The notes under the pieces: model-generated | The model's input: the letters and a program-made list of their open reading frames with translations, nothing else | Databases searched by the model: none | What the model was told of the DNA's origin: nothing | Shown here: positions 50,538 to 58,218 of the stretch, piece by piece | How positions within the stretch are numbered: the stretch's first letter is position 1 | Layout: every line of letters starts with the position of its first letter | Source: Tetramitus jugosus | Lineage: Eukaryota; Heterolobosea; Eutetramitea; Acrasida; Vahlkampfiidae | DNA length: 64,000 nucleotides | NCBI GenBank assembly: GCA_937625935.1 | Contig: OW569349.1 | Location: forward strand, 124,001-188,000 | Reading direction: 5' to 3' | Position numbers and translations under genes: made by a program

Positions 50538-52751
50538 TCATAACCCAGATTGACTTGCGATTTCGAGCCATTGGTCAAAAGTAAGACCATCGGGATCAGG
50601 CTTCTCTGTTTCTCTTGTCACCCCATATTCAGCCAATAGCATTGTGATACCATCAAAAAGATCAGGATCTCCTCGCGCCAATCTGTGGTAAGTTAGACGC
50701 AATGCACTCATATTACAATTCTGATGATAGGAATTATTGCTGCGAAAGAATAGGGTTGGATCTGCACCGCACTTGAGCAACCATCCCATTTTCTTCAAAC
50801 TATTTTCTGTATACGAAGCAGCTGAGATCAAATTCAGTAGAGGTGGGAACTCCAAATGCCCAACTAAATTCACATTGGCTCCATGTTTCGTAAGGAATTG
50901 GTAAACTTCGAAAGAGAATCCATCATACATAAATGTGTCGAATACTTTAATTTGGGCCTTGATGTTTCCATACACTTCATTATCAATGGCAACACCTTCT
51001 GCTTCCTCAGGTCGAGCAAAGTAGATACCAAATCCACAGTTTTCATAGATTTGGTTATCATAAATCTTACACGTGACATCTTTGGAGTTAACTGAGACAC
51101 CATCCCACTGATTCTGACAAATCTCATTATTATCAATGGCAACTCTTCCTTTGGTGTTGATATAAAGACCATTGTAAGAATTGAGGAACACCTGACTCTG
51201 ACGAATAGTCATATCACTATCACCAACTACGTTGATTCCGTCCCACCCATTTTCAGTGATGATATCATTCTCAAACAGACCACTCGATGTGCCCTTGAGC
51301 CATATACCATGTAGCTTACAGTCAGAGACCTGACAGTTTGTCAATGTGATCTGACACTCTTGTTGACACTCGATTCCACAACCGGATTCAGAAGAAACTT
51401 CACAGTGCTCCATGATGACGTTGCCTTGTTTGACCAACACGCCACACATTTCCTTCTCTCCAGTCTGCTTGATTGTCATATTGGATATCTTACAGGCAGC
51501 GGCAGCCTCCATCATCAATGGCGTACTCTTGGACTGGATAGTCACATGACCACTTCCCTCAAGAATCAGAGATTTCTTAATAATGACCTGCTCGGTGTAG
51601 ACACCATGCTTGATCAAAATACGATCCAAGTCCTTTGCTTTCACAACAGCTTCTTGGATTGTCTTGAATTGTTCGTTTCCGGATGATGATTTGTTGGATT
51701 TGGCGTTACAGTTAACTTCAAGGGTATTAGAACCGAACAAGAGCGCAGCCTTTCTTAACACAATTGCCCATTCACTGGCTTCTTGTTCGTGCTCTGCATA
51801 CAAGTACCAAGTTCTTTCTGAAGTGTAAATCTGGATAACATTTTCCTTTTCAACTGTTGATTGGGCTTCTCTTGGAGTCAATAGACGAATCATCTGACCA
51901 GCCAGTTTGACACGACCCTTTGGCTCCTTGTCACTAGGATCTTTGAAGTAGTAGAGATAAGTTCCCTTCAATACACAGAATCTAGTCTTCCAACTCTTGT
52001 AAGAACCACCTTGCTTCGTCAAATAGCCACTCTTTGTGTAAGAGTTAGCCACAGTAATCTTTGATATCTCCTTCAATACTTCGATCCAACAATCGCACTC
52101 ATCATCACACTGAGCACCGAGATAAATTGTGCTCGTGTGTTCAATCTTGAATGTAAATGGCCTTCTGGTTTCATTGTTTGCCTTGGTCACCATTTTACCG
52201 ACAATGTTCACCTTTCCTAGAACGTCCTTGGCCTCCTCATCCTGGAAGAAATACAAGTGAGTATTACTCACGACAAAGTACTCCAACTTCCAAATATAGG
52301 TCCTGTTGTCCTTGGGTACTCTTCTATATAGCCATCCTTTCATCAATGCATTGTTTGTTGCCCATGAATTTGTCACATCATCCACCTCATTGTGCAAAAC
52401 ACCTTCCCAGATTGGAGAATCTTCATCTGTTGCCCTAAATCGTATCACATCCTTGCTATGCATTTGTGCTGATAATTGAGCAAAAAAGTTGGATGGATCC
52501 ACTCCTGTCTCAGTGGCTTTCTTGACTCCTAAGGATTTTCGAATTGACATTCGCGCCGTTTTCATTGACAATCTTGCTGTTTGTGGTGGACTATCTTCTG
52601 TATTACTAGATGAAGAACCTCCTGAACTATCATACAACTTGGCGAGTTCAATGACATAATCCGAATCTCGAATCAACTCCTTGTCTTCACACTCCTCGGG
52701 CAACACTCTTTTCACAACGGCTCCCTTGAGGTCGAACTCTCTTTGTGACAT
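50538..52751 (-). CDS. Tandem PH domains plus right-handed beta-helix and ankyrin-like tail
   Basis: 737 residues from the ATG at 52751 (MSQREFDLKG). Order: Ser/Thr-rich start; PH domain 1 (about 135-230, MKGWLYRRVPKDNRTYIWKL); PH domain 2 (about 240-335, KSGYLTKQGGSYKSWKTRFC, then EWAIVLRKAA); a parallel beta-helix (about 355-615) of PbH1 repeats such as VIMEHCEVSSESGCGIECQQ, GLFENDIITENGWDGINV and KIYDNQIYENCGFGIYF; and a C-terminal ankyrin-like segment (GANVNLVGHLEFPPLLNLIS). The PH domains suggest phosphoinositide or protein binding at membranes, and beta-helix repeats of this type occur in F-box proteins (FBXO11) and carbohydrate enzymes. The N-terminal 40 bases overlap the upstream F-box gene. 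Function unknown. Confidence 0.85.
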   Translation of the reverse strand: MSQREFDLKGAVVKRVLPEECEDKELIRDSDYVIELAKLYDSSGGSSSSNTEDSPPQTARLSMKTARMSIRKSLGVKKATETGVDPSNFFAQLSAQMHSKDVIRFRATDEDSPIWEGVLHNEVDDVTNSWATNNALMKGWLYRRVPKDNRTYIWKLEYFVVSNTHLYFFQDEEAKDVLGKVNIVGKMVTKANNETRRPFTFKIEHTSTIYLGAQCDDECDCWIEVLKEISKITVANSYTKSGYLTKQGGSYKSWKTRFCVLKGTYLYYFKDPSDKEPKGRVKLAGQMIRLLTPREAQSTVEKENVIQIYTSERTWYLYAEHEQEASEWAIVLRKAALLFGSNTLEVNCNAKSNKSSSGNEQFKTIQEAVVKAKDLDRILIKHGVYTEQVIIKKSLILEGSGHVTIQSKSTPLMMEAAAACKISNMTIKQTGEKEMCGVLVKQGNVIMEHCEVSSESGCGIECQQECQITLTNCQVSDCKLHGIWLKGTSSGLFENDIITENGWDGINVVGDSDMTIRQSQVFLNSYNGLYINTKGRVAIDNNEICQNQWDGVSVNSKDVTCKIYDNQIYENCGFGIYFARPEEAEGVAIDNEVYGNIKAQIKVFDTFMYDGFSFEVYQFLTKHGANVNLVGHLEFPPLLNLISAASYTENSLKKMGWLLKCGADPTLFFRSNNSYHQNCNMSALRLTYHRLARGDPDLFDGITMLLAEYGVTRETEKPDPDGLTFDQWLEIASQSGL

Positions 52752-54229
52752 AACGGTAAGTGGGACAATTCTCCACCAGCACCCAACAGCAACTCCATGC
52801 ACTCCATTGCTTCTTGTTCCTCCTTAATTCCATACTTGCGCAAGACTGACATGAAAGGATCATTTAAATGGTTATAATTTTCTGCTAATTGACCATTTCT
52901 CATTCTTAATCCCTGTGAACAGAAGTATTGTATCAACTCGTAGGGTGTCGATGAAGAATTGGATCTGGCAGCCGAACAAAAAACTTGGTCTGAGAGCATT
53001 GACACATCGATTTGATACTTTTCTATCATGGACTTGATCCAAGACAATTTGTAATCCAGAATAGAGTAGTTTTGATAGTCGCGATACGCTTGGCGAGAGT
53101 TCAAAACAGCTGCAATCATTTCTTTTCTATTTGGTTCGTAAACTTCTTCAAGTATGAGGTCAATCAGATCGGTACGAACAAATTCTTTGATGGCAATAGA
53201 AAGAGGCAGTAAATACATCAGTGCATCCTCTCTCATCTTCTTTGGATCAAACAACATTATCTTTTGAGCAGAGTGGTCCTGAACAATACTCTGGTTGTGC
53301 AGAGGAATACATGCTCTCAAAATATCCAAATTGCGAATTTTGATTGCGAAGAGCAATAGTGTCAGATCGTCATGGATTTCAGTTGCACTCAGACGAAACT
53401 TGCTCACAAGTTGCTCAAGTATATGAATGATTCTTTGCACCAAAGAGACACTGTTTGCCAGATCTCCCTTTCCTTCAAGTACTGAATTTAGGAAATAGAA
53501 AAGGAAAGTTTTGCTTCGACTCCTGATAGACCAGAGAAGAGACTCTTGTTGCTCAATTCTCTTTAGTTCCTCCTCACTCTCCAAAACCACACTACTCTTG
53601 AGCACACTCAAATCATTATTCTTTACAGCTTCTTCAAACAGCTCAATCGACATTTTTATCGATTTTGCAACCTTCATTCGCTCCACAATATCATTCATTT
53701 GAGATCTCAACCTTCGAACTACCTTACAAAGGTACAATTGCTTCACAGTGTTATAAATTGAAAAAGTAGTGTACAAAGCTTCATCTACCTCTCCTTTGTC
53801 TTCTTGATTCCTATTTTCAAGACCACTCTCCTCGTTCTTCTGTTGTATGGCTGAACCAAATCGTTTCAATAGCTTCTTTTGATCCTTTAGTTGACCGTTC
53901 AATCGACGAATTTCTTTACAATTCTTGTTGTACTTTTTGCTCTTGCCAGTCATCTCCAGGAATTCAATCTCTGCGATCAGGAAATAATTGAGTTGAGTCA
54001 TCCAGATGAACTTTGAGTCGTGCGATATGGTCAATTGACTGTGGAGTGACGAACTTGTGAGAAGCAAAGATCTCACAGAACCTAAGCCGAGGAAGGATGA
54101 GATGTCAAAAAGACAATCGAATGGAAGGTGAGCTAGTGATTTCATTTTGTGTGGATGAACTCGCGTTTTTTTGGTTCGCAAGTTCCACAAAAACTCCCAC
54201 TTGCGGAGGTTAAATCTTGTCCTGCTCAT
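52712..54229 (-). CDS. F-box protein with ankyrin-like C-terminus
   Basis: 505 residues from the ATG at 54229 (MSRTRFNLRKWEF); the open frame goes a little further but only from a TTG. An F-box is seen at about 30-70 (LAHLPFDCLFDISSFLGLGS, RSLLLTSSSLH), the motif that docks substrate adaptors to SKP1-cullin ligases. The middle has two charged helices (LNGQLKDQKKLLKRFGSAIQ), the rest helical repeats reminiscent of degenerate ankyrins. The stop codon lies inside the next gene on the same strand (40-base overlap). The substrate is unknown. Confidence 0.75.
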   Translation of the reverse strand: MSRTRFNLRKWEFLWNLRTKKTRVHPHKMKSLAHLPFDCLFDISSFLGLGSVRSLLLTSSSLHSQLTISHDSKFIWMTQLNYFLIAEIEFLEMTGKSKKYNKNCKEIRRLNGQLKDQKKLLKRFGSAIQQKNEESGLENRNQEDKGEVDEALYTTFSIYNTVKQLYLCKVVRRLRSQMNDIVERMKVAKSIKMSIELFEEAVKNNDLSVLKSSVVLESEEELKRIEQQESLLWSIRSRSKTFLFYFLNSVLEGKGDLANSVSLVQRIIHILEQLVSKFRLSATEIHDDLTLLLFAIKIRNLDILRACIPLHNQSIVQDHSAQKIMLFDPKKMREDALMYLLPLSIAIKEFVRTDLIDLILEEVYEPNRKEMIAAVLNSRQAYRDYQNYSILDYKLSWIKSMIEKYQIDVSMLSDQVFCSAARSNSSSTPYELIQYFCSQGLRMRNGQLAENYNHLNDPFMSVLRKYGIKEEQEAMECMELLLGAGGELSHLPLCHKESSTSREPL

Positions 54230-54329
54230 TAACTTCACGCCATGATGTAGAGATAGACTTGCATTTGTCGAAGGCAACCTCTCAAAGTTTGAACTCCCAT
54301 ACAACAGATGTAATCCGTGTATTTCCTGT

Positions 54330-56033
54330 TTAGATGGTTCTTGTAGTGGATTTCATCGTACTTGTGATATGTCTCCGAATGTTCACACGGTCAACGATGT
54401 CACAAATGATAACATTGTCAAATGTTCGTTGCTTAATTCTATCGTTTTTAACACACTTGAGGAATTGATTCACAATGAATTCAACGTTCGAGCAGTATCG
54501 CACACCTCCTGTCATAAAGTACTTGTAATAGAGGTTTTTGTCATTCAGATTGTTCATGTACAAATCTCTTTTTAAGTAACGCTTGACTGACCAGGATTCC
54601 TTGTTCTGTGTATAATATGTTGAATTATCACTGTATATCTCGTTTAGGAAGGATGCAATGTCTTCTTCAGAAGTGAAATCGAATCCTGCGATATATCTTG
54701 AGCAAAGACTTTTCCAGATGGCATTGCTAGTTGCAACAGAGTATGACACGCGATCAACTGTCGTGTATTGCACAATGTCTCTCCACGGCAAGTATGATAA
54801 AATAAGGGTCATGATATCCGGTATGCACAGTGCAGAAAAATTTAAACTTTGGTCATTCTCGGTACAGTGTTGCGTTCGTTGGAGAGCATAGTTCAATTTT
54901 TCCTCATATGGATTCCAATTCGGCAAGTCCATGGTTGGTTCAAATAACAAGTCCTGAGGCACGTTACTAAACGTTTGAGAGAGATCTTTCGTGTGTAAAT
55001 AATATTTGAACATCTCTGTCGTATTAAAAACGATGACTATTCGATTCAACTGATTCAAATGTCTGTTGTTCATCGTGGCTTCCCATTCTTTAAACTTTAA
55101 CATTAATTGATTCACTCCTCGTTGGACATTAAAATAGCTACACAAAGGAATGCAGTACATCAAGACATCGGAAGCAGCAAAAAACTGATCACGTAGCATG
55201 AATTGGCTCGCTGTTACAAAATACTCACGAACATTAACCTTCAAACCTTCGAAGCTACCGGTAACAACATTAAAATACGGAGCATCCTTCTTCATCATAG
55301 TGGCCAACTCTATGCTCGATAGGTCATTGCAGTCCAACAAATCAGAATAATGTGCGGCAATTGCTCCAAAGTTTACACTCAACGATGACGCATATGTGAG
55401 CAAAGAAGACGCCTCGCGCTGAAACAAACATACAAGCTCATTCCTCAACTGACTATTACGATTCAACAATTGCTCCAATAAACTCTCATCAAACAGCATT
55501 TTCTTCATGTTTGCAACATTCTTTGCGTTCAATAGCGCCGCACTCTTGTCGCCCATATTGTCTTTCAACTGCTGCCTCTGTTGAAGCTCATTTTGGAAAA
55601 TGGTTGTCAACCGCTTCACAAATCGCCGCGATTCATCATGACACCACACATACGGATTGGATCCACTACTTGCAACCGCACCACGATCTCCCATCGTTGT
55701 CGGAGGCATCATCAGAACACCTGTGTTGTTGGTGTTGATCGAACTTGGAGTGAATCGAGCAGCCAACATTAAACACAACTCTGTCATGAGATAATACGTG
55801 ATTGCATTCCTGACAGTGGTCACCTCGGATACATCCACTGGTTCACACGTGCTGCCTGGAGTGGTTAGAGATGAGGAATTGTAGAGAATTGAGTTCCAAT
55901 GGTTGCACATGAGAGTCTTGCCCGTTCCGCACACGAGAACATTGATATGATCCTTGAGTCCATCCATAGCTGTCTCTCTCTTCTCTCGCTTCAGTGCTTT
56001 TGCGCAAAATATCTGGGGAGGATCATGCTTCAT
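54330..56033 (-). CDS. F-box protein, large, with N-terminal GTGKT motif
   Basis: 567 residues from the first in-frame ATG at 56033. The longer frame upstream would add a hydrophobic stretch but has only a TTG, so it is leader. Near residue 35, INVLVCGTGKTLMCNHW resembles a Walker A loop but lacks the first Gly of GxxxxGK[ST], so nucleotide binding is uncertain. The central 300 residues are helical and of no known family. At about 420-470 there is an F-box (LCIPDIMTLILSYLPWRDIV). A divergent FAHD1 gene starts 93 bases away, so both promoters share that gap. Confidence 0.75.
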   Translation of the reverse strand: MKHDPPQIFCAKALKREKRETAMDGLKDHINVLVCGTGKTLMCNHWNSILYNSSSLTTPGSTCEPVDVSEVTTVRNAITYYLMTELCLMLAARFTPSSINTNNTGVLMMPPTTMGDRGAVASSGSNPYVWCHDESRRFVKRLTTIFQNELQQRQQLKDNMGDKSAALLNAKNVANMKKMLFDESLLEQLLNRNSQLRNELVCLFQREASSLLTYASSLSVNFGAIAAHYSDLLDCNDLSSIELATMMKKDAPYFNVVTGSFEGLKVNVREYFVTASQFMLRDQFFAASDVLMYCIPLCSYFNVQRGVNQLMLKFKEWEATMNNRHLNQLNRIVIVFNTTEMFKYYLHTKDLSQTFSNVPQDLLFEPTMDLPNWNPYEEKLNYALQRTQHCTENDQSLNFSALCIPDIMTLILSYLPWRDIVQYTTVDRVSYSVATSNAIWKSLCSRYIAGFDFTSEEDIASFLNEIYSDNSTYYTQNKESWSVKRYLKRDLYMNNLNDKNLYYKYFMTGGVRYCSNVEFIVNQFLKCVKNDRIKQRTFDNVIICDIVDRVNIRRHITSTMKSTTRTI

Positions 56034-56125
56034 TTTTTCGACCGACTTGGAAAAGGCAAATATTCCGATCAGCACAAGGAAAAACCCCAAAACTAAAAAA
56101 AACAATAGGCTCAATAAACATTGTA

Positions 56126-56806
56126 ATGCAAAGCTGGATCCAAAAGACTCGCAAGATTATTTGCTTGCTCAGAAACTATGAAGCACATGCTGCTGAAATG
56201 AAATCTGCACCACCTACCAGTGTCGACTTTTTCATTAAGCCAACCACATCCATCTTGTTGCACCGTTCAGAACAGCCGTATGCTGCCATTGAGATTCCTA
56301 GTTTCACTGGATCGGATGTTCATCATGAGGTTGAGTTGGGTGTCGTCATTGGATCCGACGGAAAGAACATTAGTGAGGAGAATGCGTTTGATCACGTGGC
56401 TGGCTTCTTCCTGGGACTAGACATGACTGCTCGTAAGCTTCAAGCTCAGGCAAAACAGTCTGGAAGACCTTGGACAGCAGCAAAGGGATTTGACACATTT
56501 TGTCCTATTGGCGATGAATTTATTGCCAGAGATGAGCTGTATGATGTGAGCACTGGTCGTTTTAGAGATGTGAACCTGTCGTTGAAGGTCAATGGACAAG
56601 TGAAGCAGTATGGAAACACCAAGGACATGATCTTTTCGATCCCACAGTGCATCTCTGCCATTTCAAAGGTTATGACACTGCAGGAAGGTGATTTAATATT
56701 AACTGGTACCCCAGAGGGTGTTGGCCCCGTTAACGCAGGTGATCTCGTCGAAGCGGAGATTGAAGGTGTGACAAAGATTTATCGATTCGAAGTAAAGAAT
56801 ATTTAA
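56126..56806 (+). CDS. FAHD1: FAH-family acylpyruvase / oxaloacetate decarboxylase, FAHD1-like
   Basis: 226 residues from the ATG at 56126 (human FAHD1 221). FAHD1 cleaves acylpyruvates and decarboxylates oxaloacetate, in mitochondria. Motifs: FFIKPTTSILLHRSEQ; HHEVELGVVIGSDGKN with the metal-binding Glu residues; GFFLGLDMTARKLQAQAKQS; PWTAAKGFDTFCPIG; and DLILTGTPEGVGPVNAGD near the end. The basic N-terminus (QSWIQKTRKIICLLRNY) could be a weak mitochondrial signal. It converges on the RING gene with a 32-base gap. Confidence 0.92.
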   Translation: MQSWIQKTRKIICLLRNYEAHAAEMKSAPPTSVDFFIKPTTSILLHRSEQPYAAIEIPSFTGSDVHHEVELGVVIGSDGKNISEENAFDHVAGFFLGLDMTARKLQAQAKQSGRPWTAAKGFDTFCPIGDEFIARDELYDVSTGRFRDVNLSLKVNGQVKQYGNTKDMIFSIPQCISAISKVMTLQEGDLILTGTPEGVGPVNAGDLVEAEIEGVTKIYRFEVKNI

Positions 56807-56838
56807 TGATTATGATGTGAATATGAAGTAGTTACATA

Positions 56839-57762
56839 TTAGGCGCTACCATCTCCGTTGTCTCGGGGATCGTGTTTGCATGTTGGACAAGATGGGTGTT
56901 GCTTCAACCACTGCGTGACGCAATTTGTGTGGAAACGATGCGTGCAAGGGAGAGTCGTGATGATCTGGGAGTCAAATGCGTCCAGACAGATGGGACACTC
57001 TTCGTCTGGACAAGTAGTAGCACGGCCTTGGGGTAAAGCTCTTAATTGAAAGTTGTTCAATCCAATCCGTTGTATTGAATCATCGAGAGCTAACAAAGCC
57101 TCATAATCATTCTCATCAAATAAATTAGGTTGAACAGTGGCATAAAGTTCCTGTTCTCCTTCTTCCGTGCCCCATTGACTAGGATAAACGTATTGATTGG
57201 AAGAGAGTCTGCTGTTCTCCTCGTTGAGAGAAAGTGCCAAGTAGTGATCCTTCTCTATTTGCCTCATCCTTTCTAGATCCTGGATCCAAGATATGTTTGT
57301 ACTGTTTCTTTTGACAGTGCCGGTACTAGTATTTGTAAAGCTTCTTCTTCGGGATCCAACACCATACCTGCTTGTACTGTTATGAGACTCGTCATTGTTT
57401 ACTCTCGTCAATCGTGCTAAATAGTCTGAAATGGTATTATCCTCTATTGTTGGCTCACTTGTCCTGGTGGGGGGAGCTGCTGAAGATAGAGCTTGCAATT
57501 GATCACACAATTGTTTCAATGCAGCATTCTTTTGTTCAGACATTGCCAGCTTCCTTTTTGTTTCTTCATGGTTCACTCGTTCCTCCTCGAGCTCTGCAGA
57601 TTGTCATCATCACATTAAGCATGTTGTGATTACAACAATATTGTTGTCAAGTGAAAAACAAATGTCCATACCTCTCCTCAACTTTCGAATCAACTCTTCT
57701 TTCTCATCATCTCCGGTGAGTCGTAATGGATGTTTTCCCTTTCTATCATTAAAATTGTACAT
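56839..57762 (-). CDS. RING-H2 finger protein, probable E3 ubiquitin ligase
   Basis: 281 residues from exons 57762..57672 and 57593..56839 (intron 78 bases, GTATGG..CTGCAG). The first exon (MYNFNDRKGKHPLRL, then a charged helix) joins a coiled coil (RRELEEERVNHEETKRKLAM) in frame. The middle is Ser/Thr/Asn-rich. The C-terminus is a RING-H2 domain: CPICLDAFDSQIITTLPCTH, FHTNC and WLKQHPSCPTCK, with the C3H2C3 ligands in place, so it should bind E2 enzymes. It resembles small RNF-type ligases; target unknown. Confidence 0.85.
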
Positions 57763-58218
57763 GTGTTGTTTTGTTTTTTTCTTTCAAAAACACCCTTCCT
57801 TCAAAAAATTTCCCGCAAAAAAGAGATGTCAATTGAAGTCCGTCTTGATCTTTCAACTTTTGGTGATAGATGTTGAAAATGAGTTTCTTCTGACCTCATG
57901 TTCCAAAATCATCATTTTAGTATTTGAGCTCTTCAGTCGCAGAAATCTCGATTCGTTAACCGTAGTTTCGGGGTTTTCCCTTATTGATGGCAATGCATGC
58001 AAAATCAGCTGCTGCAATTCCAAGAGAGCAAGCACACTTTTTCGCATTTCTATTCTCGCTTCAAGACAAAAAATATCAAATAGAAAACAAGAGTTCAATT
58101 TGCGTCAATCACACAAACAACCACAACAATACCAACAACAACAAACAACAAGATCAACACCAATAATGCTCTTCCTATAAAAACGTTCAAACAACAATAG
58201 ACCAACACATATAAAATA
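57763..58218. other. Divergent intergenic region, one doubtful small ORF
   Basis: About 455 bases between the RING-H2 gene (minus) and the F-box gene (plus), with CAA-rich leader at the right. The minus strand holds a 64-codon ATG frame (58047..57853) with an orderly sequence (RKSVLALLELQQLILHALPS then FLRLKSSNTKMMIL). This resembles the last strands of roadblock-type dynein light chains but has no clear upstream exon. It is not annotated as a gene. Confidence 0.35.

Noticed and set aside
56034-56114. Hydrophobic N-terminal extension (possible membrane anchor) of the 54.3-56.0 kb F-box protein
   Set aside because: It requires a TTG start. The first ATG is at 56033, and the region is needed as shared promoter with FAHD1.
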